Source: CAYOVG01 sp964407285
GTDB lineage: Bacteria; Desulfobacterota; Syntrophobacteria; Syntrophobacterales; Syntrophobacteraceae
Assembly (NCBI GenBank): GCA_964407285.1
Contig: CAYOVG010000383.1
Location: 1-6,384, forward strand
Length of the DNA: 6,384 nucleotides
Direction of reading: 5' to 3'
Shown here one piece after another: positions 1 through 5,338 of this stretch (position 1 is the stretch's first letter; every line of letters starts with the position of its first letter). Position numbers and translations under genes: made by a program. A model generated the notes under the pieces. It had not been told where the DNA came from, ran no database searches, and saw only the letters and a program-made list of their open reading frames with translations.

Positions 1-531
1 AAATCCCAGGTCGAGCAGCTTGGCGACCTTGTCGAAGGCTTCGCCCGCGGCGTCGTCGAGGGTCCGGCCGAGGAGGTCGTACCTGCCGTGGTCCAGCACG
101 TTGATCAGCAGGTTGTGCCCGCCGGAGACGGTCAGGCAGACGAAGGGGAAGGCGAGGTCCGGATTTCCGATCAGGTTGGAGTAGATATGCGCCTCGACGT
201 GGTGCACGCCCACCAGCGGAATGCCCCTGCTGAACGCGATGGCCTTCGCCGCCGACACTCCGACGACGATGGAGCGCAAAAGCCCGTGCCTGCAGTTGAC
301 CCCTACCGCGTCGATATCGGAAAGGGACGCGCCGGCCTTGTCCAGCGCTTCCTGGACGACGTGGGAGATGACTTCCACGTGCTTTCGCGCGGCCAGTTCC
401 GGAACGACCCCACCGAACTTGATGTGGACGTCCTTTTGAGTCCAGATCACATTGGAAAGAATATTGCGGCCGTCCTCCACGACGGCGGCGGCCGTATCAT
501 CGCATGCGGTTTCAATTCCCAGTATCAGCAT
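1..531 (-). CDS. tsaD: tRNA N6-threonylcarbamoyladenosine synthase subunit TsaD, 5' part (runs off the window), with a divergent nucleotide loop
   Basis: This is the N-terminal 177 residues of a TsaD/Kae1/Qri7-family protein. The family transfers the threonylcarbamoyl group to A37 of tRNAs reading ANN codons, working with TsaB and TsaE in the cytoplasm. I translated it by hand from the ATG at 531-529; the frame stays open to base 1, so the C-terminal half (including the last metal ligand) is outside the window. Visible motifs are LGIETACDDT (residues 4-13), FGGVVPELAAR (39-49), the metal-binding HHVEAH (110-115, ligands H111 and H115), VSGGH (135-139) and LDDAAGEAFDKVAKLL (158-173). The start is fixed because an in-frame TAG lies just upstream; no good Shine-Dalgarno sequence is visible, so translation may depend on coupling to tsaB 16 bases upstream. 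Odd points: the usual GPGLxG stretch reads CRHGLLRS at residues 80-87, and the usual CDET is CDDT. Family assignment is firm; whether it is the standard enzyme or a diverged subtype is less sure. Confidence 0.93.
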   Translation of the reverse strand, partial: MLILGIETACDDTAAAVVEDGRNILSNVIWTQKDVHIKFGGVVPELAARKHVEVISHVVQEALDKAGASLSDIDAVGVNCRHGLLRSIVVGVSAAKAIAFSRGIPLVGVHHVEAHIYSNLIGNPDLAFPFVCLTVSGGHNLLINVLDHGRYDLLGRTLDDAAGEAFDKVAKLLDLGF

Positions 532-547
532 GGAAGTAGCAATCTAA

Positions 548-1264
548 TCACGCGCCGCGCTTGCGCGGGACCGGTTCCGCGACGCCGCGCTGCAGGTAAA
601 GCGGAGCCAGGAGCATCGTGTCGTCCGGTCCCGACCGCTCGAATTTGTCAACCGTCGCCTCGATGATGTATTCACTGCGAAGATAGGCGAGCCATCGCGG
701 AGCGACGGCAATTGCTTCTCCTTCGGGATTCGAAGCGGCATTCGAATCCGGAGGAAGCATCTTCGCGTACTTCGAACATGCGTCGCCGAGCAGAACAGCA
801 GGGGTTTCAATGCTTTCCAGGAAGCTGTCGAGCTTGAGCAGTCCGTATTCGGTGGTTCGCCGGGGGACGGCGCCCCGGCAGTCGTACCCGGCAAAGTAGA
901 CCTGGCCCCTGGAGCCGTCGATAATCGGGTAAACGGTCCTCCCTCCGACGTATCGGAGGTTGTGCGCAAGCACATCCAGGGCGCACAGGCCGATTACGGG
1001 TTTTCCCAGGGAGTGCGCCAGGGACTTTGCGGTAGCGACCCCGATGCGGATGCCGGTCCAGGAACCCGGACCCAGCACGACCGAGAAAAGGCCGACGTCG
1101 CCGATCGTCAGAGAAGCGCTGCGCAGCGCCCGGTCGATCATCGGGACGAGATTCCCGAGGTACGACCTGTCGGACCCCGCCGAAACCCGGGCGATGATCC
1201 CGGCCCCGTCCGACAGCGCCACGTTGCAGGTGTTTCCGGATGTGTCCATTGCAAGGATAAGCAT
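548..1264 (-). CDS. tsaB: tRNA threonylcarbamoyladenosine biosynthesis protein TsaB
   Basis: TsaB is the inactive structural paralogue of TsaD. It dimerises with TsaD and helps assemble the complex that makes t6A37 in tRNA. The 238-residue product opens with MLILAMDTSGNTCNVALSDG, the ASKHA-fold phosphate-1 strand typical of TsaB (compare ILAIDTS). It carries LGPGSWTGIRIGVATAKSLA at about residues 69-88, the classic TsaB GPGS-TGLRIG signature. As in other TsaB proteins, no HHxEAH metal site is present. Length matches the usual 220-240 residues. The ATG at 1264-1262 is preferred over longer in-frame openings: it shares one base with the TAA of tsaE (TAATG), has GAGGG just upstream, and starts exactly where family homology starts. 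It lies between tsaE and tsaD in one operon. Confidence 0.95.
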   Translation of the reverse strand: MLILAMDTSGNTCNVALSDGAGIIARVSAGSDRSYLGNLVPMIDRALRSASLTIGDVGLFSVVLGPGSWTGIRIGVATAKSLAHSLGKPVIGLCALDVLAHNLRYVGGRTVYPIIDGSRGQVYFAGYDCRGAVPRRTTEYGLLKLDSFLESIETPAVLLGDACSKYAKMLPPDSNAASNPEGEAIAVAPRWLAYLRSEYIIEATVDKFERSGPDDTMLLAPLYLQRGVAEPVPRKRGA

Positions 1265-1776
1265 TATTCCCTCAAGCGGCGGACCAATGCGCCGTACCTT
1301 TCCCCGACGGCAAGCACGCCGATCCGCCGTTCGTTCGCGCTCTCCGGCCCGTAGGATATCTCTATGCGAAGGTGGTCTTCCAGCAACTCCGCGGCGAACT
1401 TGTCGGCCCACTCGATGATGCACGCGCCGTCGCCGTACAGGTATTCGGCCAGCCACGCGTGGTCCTCGTCCGAGAGGTAATCGAGCCTGTAAAAGTCCAT
1501 GTGGTAGGCCTTGATCCTGCCCCGGTACTCGTGGATCAGATCGAAGGCGGGGCTGTTCACGTATTCGTGGTCCGGCACGCCCAGTCCGGCCGCGATGCCC
1601 TTGGAAAGCCAGGTTTTGCCCGCTCCCAGTTCTCCCACCAGCGCGACCACGTCGCCCCGGTCGAGCATCGATCCGATCCTGGCGCCCAGGCCGAACGTAT
1701 CTTCCGGGTTTCGGGTCGTTATCGTAATGGCGTGGTCATCGGCTTTTGCGCCGTTCGCTTCCGGTAATGCTTCCAT
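1264..1776 (-). CDS. tsaE: tRNA threonylcarbamoyladenosine biosynthesis ATPase TsaE
   Basis: TsaE is the P-loop ATPase that drives turnover of the TsaB-TsaD complex during t6A synthesis. The 170-residue protein has a Walker A motif GELGAGKT (48-55), the switch-like stretch VNSPAFDLIHEY (73-84, usually SPTF), HMDFYRL (92-98) with the conserved aspartate D94, and IIEWADKF (120-127) with the conserved E122-W123 pair. The N-terminal ~15 residues are extra compared with short TsaE proteins but follow a good ribosome binding site. This is the first gene of the minus-strand tsaE-tsaB-tsaD cluster; its TAA overlaps the tsaB ATG. The SPTF threonine is an alanine here, a small departure from consensus. 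Confidence 0.95.
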   Translation of the reverse strand: MEALPEANGAKADDHAITITTRNPEDTFGLGARIGSMLDRGDVVALVGELGAGKTWLSKGIAAGLGVPDHEYVNSPAFDLIHEYRGRIKAYHMDFYRLDYLSDEDHAWLAEYLYGDGACIIEWADKFAAELLEDHLRIEISYGPESANERRIGVLAVGERYGALVRRLRE

Positions 1777-1783
1777 CGGAAAA

Positions 1784-1790
1784 CTCTCCC
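1784..1790 (-). promoter_or_regulatory. Ribosome binding site of tsaE
   Basis: On the minus strand GGGAGAG lies seven bases before the ATG at 1776. It supports the chosen start and the 15-residue N-terminal extension of TsaE. Confidence 0.65.
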
Positions 1791-1876
1791 GCTATGCTCC
1801 TGGACGGCCTCTCGCCGGGTCCGCGCATTTTCCCCGGCCCAATCCCACGGCTCGTGATCCGAAACGACGTAAACGG

Positions 1877-1894
1877 CGTAATCAACGGATTACG
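1877..1894 (-). other. Perfect short hairpin in the leader of the tsaE operon
   Basis: The arms at 1877-1883 and 1888-1894 are exact reverse complements (7 bp, CGTAATC/GATTACG) around a four-base loop. The element lies about 100 bases upstream of the tsaE start and inside the transcript predicted from the promoter candidate at 1969-1997. No run of T follows it on the minus strand, so it does not look like a normal intrinsic terminator. It could be a leader structure, an operator for a dimeric regulator, or chance. Nothing else recognisable is in the rest of 1777-1968. Confidence 0.35.
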
Positions 1895-1968
1895 GACTGC
1901 GTCGCAGGGAAGGGACCCGGCAAATGATGAATTCGGAAGACCGACACTCATGCAGAAAACAACAAATT

Positions 1969-1997
1969 AGAATATCATAAAGGGGGCGCCAACTCAA
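1969..1997 (-). promoter_or_regulatory. Candidate sigma70-type promoter for tsaE-tsaB-tsaD
   Basis: On the minus strand TTGAGT (1997-1992) and TATTCT (1974-1969) are separated by 17 bases. Each hexamer matches consensus at four of six positions. The site lies in the gap between the end of the aldo/keto reductase gene and tsaE and would give a leader of about 185 bases. It is the best pair I could find there, but it is only a moderate match. Confidence 0.35.
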
Positions 1998-2040
1998 CGG
2001 TTCTTTAGACCTGATTCTCGAATCGGCCTTTCGGAAGGGG

Positions 2041-2988
2041 TCAGTCGCTCGCTTGGTTCAACAGCTCGATGGCGTTCGGGTCCAGCTCCAGCCGGGTCGC
2101 TTCGATCAGGTCGTTCAACTGCTCCAACGTGGTGGCGCTCGCGATGGGAGCGGTGACTCCGGGGCGGGAGAGCAGCCATGCGAGGGAGACCTGCGCCGGT
2201 GTCGCGCCGTGGTCGGCGGCTACCTGGTCGAGGGCCCGGAGAATGCGAAATCCCCGATCATTCATATACTTCCCGACCATCCCGCTTCGGGCGCTCCCGG
2301 ACAGGTCCCGCGCCGAGCGGTACTTGCCCGTAAGAAATCCGCTCGCCAGGGAGAAGTACGTGATAACGCCCAAACCCTCTTTACGGCAGAGAGGCTCCAG
2401 GTTCATTTCGAAGTCGGAGCGGTCGTAGAGGTTGTAGAGAGGCTGCAGGCTTCGGTACCGGGGATACCCGCACTGCTCGCTGATCCGCAGCGCCAGGGAA
2501 AGCCTTTCCGCCGTGTAGTTCGATGCGCCGACGGCCCTCACTTTCCCCTGCGCGATCAACCGGTCGTAGGCTTCCAGGGTCTCTTCCAGGGGAGTTTGCG
2601 GATCGTCCGCATGGGACTGGTACAAATCGACGGCGTCCGTCTGCAATCGCCGCAGGGAATCTTCCACTGCCCTCAGGATGTAGCTCTTCGAAAGTCCCTT
2701 CCTGCCGGCCCCCATCTCCAGGCCGACCTTTGTGGCGATGATCACTTTGTCGCGGTTCCCGCTTTGCTTCAACCATTTCCCGATGATCGTTTCGGATTCG
2801 CCGCCCGCATTTCCGGGCGCCCACTTCGAGTACACATCGGCTGTGTCGATGAGATTGAACCCGGACGACACGAACGCGTCGAGTATCCGGAATGAACCGG
2901 GTTCATCCAGCGTCCATCCGAATACGTTTCCGCCGAGAGCCAATGGAGAGACCTCCAGGCCCGAATTTCCCAATTTTCTCTTTTCCAT
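2041..2988 (-). CDS. Aldo/keto reductase family oxidoreductase
   Basis: This is a 315-residue cytosolic NAD(P)H-dependent aldo/keto reductase, a TIM-barrel enzyme reducing aldehydes or ketones. The catalytic tetrad is complete: D48 and Y53 in LIDTADVY (46-53), K87 in IATKVG (84-89), and H126 in LYQSHADDP (122-130). The N-terminus KRKLGNSGLEVSPLALGG is typical, as is VRAVGASNY in the middle and the C-terminal cofactor region (AWLLSRPGVTAPIASATTLEQL). The overall pattern is closest to the YajO/general-stress-protein-69 type rather than to classic aldose reductases; the substrate cannot be told. The start at 2988 is chosen because GAGGTGA lies just before the ATG and homology begins there; the in-frame extension to 3258 is not protein-like. 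It is apparently a single gene, divergent from the GYD gene. No clear terminator follows before the tsaE promoter region. Confidence 0.93.
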   Translation of the reverse strand: MEKRKLGNSGLEVSPLALGGNVFGWTLDEPGSFRILDAFVSSGFNLIDTADVYSKWAPGNAGGESETIIGKWLKQSGNRDKVIIATKVGLEMGAGRKGLSKSYILRAVEDSLRRLQTDAVDLYQSHADDPQTPLEETLEAYDRLIAQGKVRAVGASNYTAERLSLALRISEQCGYPRYRSLQPLYNLYDRSDFEMNLEPLCRKEGLGVITYFSLASGFLTGKYRSARDLSGSARSGMVGKYMNDRGFRILRALDQVAADHGATPAQVSLAWLLSRPGVTAPIASATTLEQLNDLIEATRLELDPNAIELLNQASD

Positions 2989-3261
2989 TGTCACCTCGAT
3001 TGTATTGCCATTGATAAGTGCTGGATACAAATAAGATAAGGCGTGGTCCGACGGGAATCCAGCGCAAATGGACGGCCCCCGCCGGTCGTGATGGTCCCGA
3101 TGGATGGGAATTCCAGCCAACGGGAGTGATCTGTAAATACCGCGCCCTCCGGTGGAAAATACCGGTCCCGCCCTATTTGACGGAAGGTGAAAGAAGGTCA
3201 AAATGAACCGACACGATCGGTGAGAACCATGGCAAAACCCCGCACGAAGGAGAAGCAAGCC

Positions 3262-3645
3262 ATGCCTACCTTTATAATGCTCACGCGGCTTTCAGTGGAT
3301 GCCCTCAGGTCGCCCGGAACCCTGGAGGAACTGGAGCGCAAGGTCATGGAGCGCATAAGGTCCGAATGCCCGAATGTGGAATGGATAAACAGCTTTACGA
3401 TTCTAGGGCCTTACGATTACGTCGATATCTTCCGTGCTCCCGACACGGACACGGCCTTTAAAGTAGCCACTATAATCCGGACTTTCGGGCACGCTTACAC
3501 GGAGGTCTGGACGGCCACGGAATGGAGCCGATTCAAGGAGATGGTCCGTTCCCTGCCCGAGAACCAAATGCAGGGGCAGTGTTCGATCGGTTCCGGCAGC
3601 ACGGTGTGCACCACTCTTGTGCAGGAGTTCGAAGAGCGCTGGTAA
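3262..3645 (+). CDS. GYD domain-containing protein
   Basis: This 127-residue protein belongs to the GYD family (ferredoxin-like alpha/beta barrel, function unknown). Visible family features are the start MPTFIMLTRLS, the central LGPYDYVDIFRAPD (48-61) containing the G-x-YD motif that names the family, and AFKVATIIRTFGHAYTEVWTA (65-85, allowing for the length). Most GYD proteins end near residue 95-100. This one continues with a tail, QCSIGSGSTVCTTLVQEFEERW, containing two cysteines nine residues apart. The ATG at 3262 is preferred over ATGs at 3187 and 3229 because AAGGAG lies nine bases upstream and homology starts there. It is divergent from the aldo/keto reductase across about 270 bases, in which I see no other gene and no convincing promoter. 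Confidence 0.88.
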   Translation: MPTFIMLTRLSVDALRSPGTLEELERKVMERIRSECPNVEWINSFTILGPYDYVDIFRAPDTDTAFKVATIIRTFGHAYTEVWTATEWSRFKEMVRSLPENQMQGQCSIGSGSTVCTTLVQEFEERW

Positions 3646-3660
3646 GTCTCAGGTTTCAGT

Positions 3661-3710
3661 CTCCGGCCGCGCCTTCGAGTCCGAGCCCCGGAGGCGGGAG
3701 GGCGCTCCCG
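3661..3710 (+). terminator. Hairpins just after the GYD gene (possible terminator)
   Basis: A stem CTCCGG/CCGGAG (3661-3666 with 3688-3693) is followed by a tighter one, CGGGAG-GGCG-CTCCCG (3695-3700 with 3705-3710). They begin 16 bases after the GYD stop codon. Only a weak T-rich stretch (TTGTGT) follows, so intrinsic termination is possible but not shown. Confidence 0.35.
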
Positions 3711-3721
3711 AAGGCGTTGTG

Positions 3722-3818
3722 TCGGCCGGTCCGGACAATGATAGGGCGGGGTTTCGTCCCCGCCGCCCCTGACCGGCTTGAATCCCGTGGGACGAAATCC
3801 CGCCCCGCCGCAGGCCGA
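3722..3818. repeat. Long imperfect inverted repeat, probable intergenic palindromic repeat element
   Basis: The arms 3744-3760 and 3789-3805 are reverse complements over 17 bases, with one position that is a G.U wobble in RNA, around a 28-base loop. An outer pair, TCGGCC (3722-3727) with GGCCGA (3813-3818), brackets them. The first arm can instead form a local hairpin (GGCGGGG at 3745-3751 with CCCCGCC at 3758-3764, loop TTTCGT), so two mutually exclusive folds exist. The core is a G/C palindrome with a TTTCGT/ACGAAA centre, and it lies in a non-coding gap. This resembles dispersed REP-like intergenic repeats. No second copy is in this window. It could also act in transcript 3' end formation for the GYD gene. 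Confidence 0.6.
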
Positions 3819-3898
3819 TGCGAACCCTTGCGTTATGCCGTCATCCGTTCCACGACGCATTGCATCCCATTTTCGCCGCCGTTTCGACTTCTTGACGG

Positions 3899-3926
3899 TT
3901 GACATTTCGCCGTCTTCCATTATTTT
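3899..3926 (+). promoter_or_regulatory. Candidate sigma70-type promoter for the MlaC/Ttg2 gene
   Basis: A perfect TTGACA (3899-3904) and TATTTT (3921-3926) are separated by 16 bases. The region between the repeat element and the lipid-carrier gene becomes AT-rich exactly here. It would give a leader of about 145 bases before the TTG start. Between 3927 and 4063 I see no gene, only a weak 6-bp stem (3971-3976 with 3995-4000, one wobble pair). Confidence 0.5.
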
Positions 3927-4063
3927 GCTGGTTTAATAGAACGATTGCCGTTGCGTTTACAGCATTACGGGAGAGCTAAGCCGCGTCGGAGACCGCTCTT
4001 CTGTCCCGTTTGCCCCATATGGAGAGAAGATGCCGCCCGCCGCCCCTTGGCGCTTACACTTCG

Positions 4064-4070
4064 AAAGGAG
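4064..4070 (+). promoter_or_regulatory. Ribosome binding site that fixes a TTG start
   Basis: AAAGGAG ends seven bases before TTG at 4078-4080. This is the strongest Shine-Dalgarno sequence in the region, and it points to the TTG rather than to the ATG at 4030 or the ATG at 4108. Confidence 0.7.
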
Positions 4071-4077
4071 AACCTCT

Positions 4078-4689
4078 TTGAATCTCAGATCGACAACGAA
4101 GAAAACAATGTCAATGGTGATGTTCCTGGCGCTCTGTTCACTTACGTTCCTATCCGCGCCTGCTTTCTCGGCGGACCTGTCCGCCCGCCCGTTGGACATC
4201 ATCCAGGAAGGAACGAACCGGGTGCTGAGAGTGCTCAATGCCCAGCAGGCCGATACCCAGGCGCGGCGGCAGGAACTGCGAAGGATTTCCGACGAATACT
4301 TCGATTTCGAGGAAATGGCCCGCCGTTCCCTCGGACAGTACTGGAATCGCCAGCCGCCGCGGAAGCAGCAGGAATTCGTCACCCTCTTCAGCCAGTTTCT
4401 ATATAATACCTATATCGAAAAAGTTGAGGAAAACCGGGGGGCCAACGTCACTTTCACCGAGCAGCAGGTACAGGGCGACACGGCCACCGTCGCGTCGCGG
4501 GCGGTCGTGCCCCAGAAGCCGCCGGTATCCATCGACTACCGGCTGCACAGAAAGGACGGAAAGTGGTCGGTCTACGACGTGGTCATCGAGGGGGTGAGCC
4601 TGGTCAACAACTACCGCAGCCAGTTCGCGTCCATTCTAAGCAAGGACTCGTTCGATAAGCTGCTCCAGCAGTTGAGGGAGAAGACCTGA
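4078..4689 (+). CDS. MlaC/Ttg2D-family periplasmic phospholipid-binding protein
   Basis: MlaC-type proteins ferry phospholipids across the periplasm between an outer-membrane complex and the inner-membrane MlaFEDB transporter; relatives (HpnM) are linked to hopanoids. From the TTG start the product is 203 residues. Basic residues (R4, K8, K9) precede a hydrophobic segment (about 11-27) and a small-residue stretch APAFSA, giving a signal peptide with cleavage near residues 29-32. The mature part matches the Tol_Tol_Ttg2 family: YFDFEEMARRSLGQYW (74-89), EFVTLFSQFLYNTYIEKV (99-116), and VYDVVIEGVSLVNNYRSQF (165-183). Length is normal. The TTG is chosen for its strong ribosome binding site; an ATG start at 4108 would leave a signal peptide without its basic end. 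No mlaD, mlaE or mlaF neighbour is present, so it is an orphan in this window. The choice between MlaC and HpnM cannot be made from sequence alone. Confidence 0.9.
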   Translation: MNLRSTTKKTMSMVMFLALCSLTFLSAPAFSADLSARPLDIIQEGTNRVLRVLNAQQADTQARRQELRRISDEYFDFEEMARRSLGQYWNRQPPRKQQEFVTLFSQFLYNTYIEKVEENRGANVTFTEQQVQGDTATVASRAVVPQKPPVSIDYRLHRKDGKWSVYDVVIEGVSLVNNYRSQFASILSKDSFDKLLQQLREKT

Positions 4690-4727
4690 GAATCGGGTGC
4701 TTGTGGAGAGAGTTCGAAAGGGGCGGC

Positions 4728-4777
4728 AATGGGGCCGTTCGCCCGGGGTATCGAAGGGCGAACGGTATGCCCCCATT
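4728..4777. terminator. Strong hairpin between convergent genes (probable two-way terminator)
   Basis: A perfect 10-bp stem, CCGTTCGCCC (4735-4744) with GGGCGAACGG (4756-4765), closes an 11-base loop. It is extended by AATGGGG (4728-4734) pairing with CCCCATT (4771-4777) after a five-base bulge, so 17 bp pair in total. It starts about 40 bases after the stop of the MlaC-family gene and about 70 bases beyond the stop of the opposing CGGC-type gene. A two-way terminator is the natural reading. Neither strand has a clear T run after the stem, so an RNA-stabilising or repeat role is also possible. Positions 4778-4848 show nothing recognisable. Confidence 0.55.
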
Positions 4778-4848
4778 CCTCATGCGCGCCTAACCGTTCC
4801 TCGATTTCCGGCTTCCGCCATCCGATTAACGCATCACCTTGGCGCGCG

Positions 4849-5193
4849 TTAGTAGTATTCGTGGGTGCCCTGAATGACGGGAATGCCCGTTTTGGCCGTG
4901 ATGGCTTTCGCCATGTCCTCCGGCGTCGCATACGGACATCCGGGCTTCGCATTGACCATGCACGAACTGAAATACACGGCATCGGGCTTCATTTCGGAAA
5001 GCTTCACGGCCATTCCGACATTGGGAGCGGTGCTCCGGCCCGGACATTCGCACTTCACGAAGGCCATTACATGGGAAGGCTCATCGAATTTGCCCGTTCC
5101 CAGTCCGGCCGCCTTCAGACATCTCCATTCCCCGGGACAGCCGTAACCGCTATCCATGTACGATCCGCACCCCACGATGGCGACAGTTTTCAT
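4849..5193 (-). CDS. CGGC domain-type cysteine-rich protein
   Basis: This 114-residue small soluble protein resembles the CGGC-domain family, putative metal-binding proteins of unknown function common in anaerobes. Seven cysteines are present: C9, C19, C25, C48, C50, C78 and C86. Recognisable blocks are the beta strand VAIVGCGSY (4-12), GCPGEWRCLKA (18-28), FVKCECPGR (45-53), PDAVYFSSCMVNAKPGCPYA (70-89), and the C-terminal GIPVIQGTHEYY. In typical members the third block reads CGGCPGR; here it is C-E-C-PGR. The ATG at 5193 has GAGGAG six bases upstream, and the protein has family-typical length. It sits 145 bases downstream of the TatD-like gene on the same strand, so co-transcription is possible, and it converges with the MlaC-family gene. 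No enzymatic role should be assumed. Confidence 0.85.
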   Translation of the reverse strand: MKTVAIVGCGSYMDSGYGCPGEWRCLKAAGLGTGKFDEPSHVMAFVKCECPGRSTAPNVGMAVKLSEMKPDAVYFSSCMVNAKPGCPYATPEDMAKAITAKTGIPVIQGTHEYY

Positions 5194-5239
5194 TTCCGCT
5201 CCTCGATAATCCGGCTTCCGGCAAGGCGGGCGACCGCGC

Positions 5240-5258
5240 CGGGGCGGCCGTCGCCCCG
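5240..5258 (-). other. GC-rich hairpin between the TatD-like and CGGC-type genes
   Basis: CGGGGCG (5240-5246) and CGCCCCG (5252-5258) form a perfect 7-bp stem with a five-base loop. It lies about 80 bases after the TatD-like stop codon and about 45 bases before the CGGC-type start, so it could end the upstream transcript or sit in the leader of the next gene. No T run follows on the minus strand. Confidence 0.35.
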
Positions 5259-5338
5259 ATCATCGCCGCTGTATGCCGGACCGCATAGTGTAAGATCAGT
5301 TGAATACGCAAAATACCTCTCACCTTCAACTCTTTGTT

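Noticed and set aside
88..666. Plus-strand open frame of 192 codons over tsaD
   Set aside because: It is opposite the clear TsaD reading frame and crosses into tsaB; its sequence has no family resemblance.
2000..2040. Short inverted repeats after the aldo/keto reductase gene as a terminator
   Set aside because: The stems are only 4-5 bp with tiny loops and no T run follows, so I cannot support a terminator.
2053..2895. Long plus-strand open frame (280 codons) across the aldo/keto reductase gene
   Set aside because: It is antisense to a gene with a complete catalytic tetrad, shows no recognisable motif, and is typical of open frames opposite GC-rich genes.
3187..3261. Earlier ATGs (3187, 3229) as starts of the GYD protein
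   Set aside because: Family homology begins at MPTFIMLTRL and AAGGAG is placed for the ATG at 3262.
2989..3261. Promoters in the divergent gap between the aldo/keto reductase and GYD genes
   Set aside because: A TTGACG at 3177-3182 has no acceptable -10 box at the right distance, and minus-strand pairs match consensus poorly.
3495..3920. Minus-strand open frame of 141 codons over the GYD gene end and the inverted repeat
   Set aside because: It is arginine- and proline-rich and low in protein-like patterns, overlaps the GYD gene, and runs through the palindromic repeat.
4030..4077. ATG at 4030 as the start of the MlaC-family protein
   Set aside because: It would put 16 non-signal-like residues before the signal peptide, while the TTG at 4078 has a near-ideal Shine-Dalgarno sequence.
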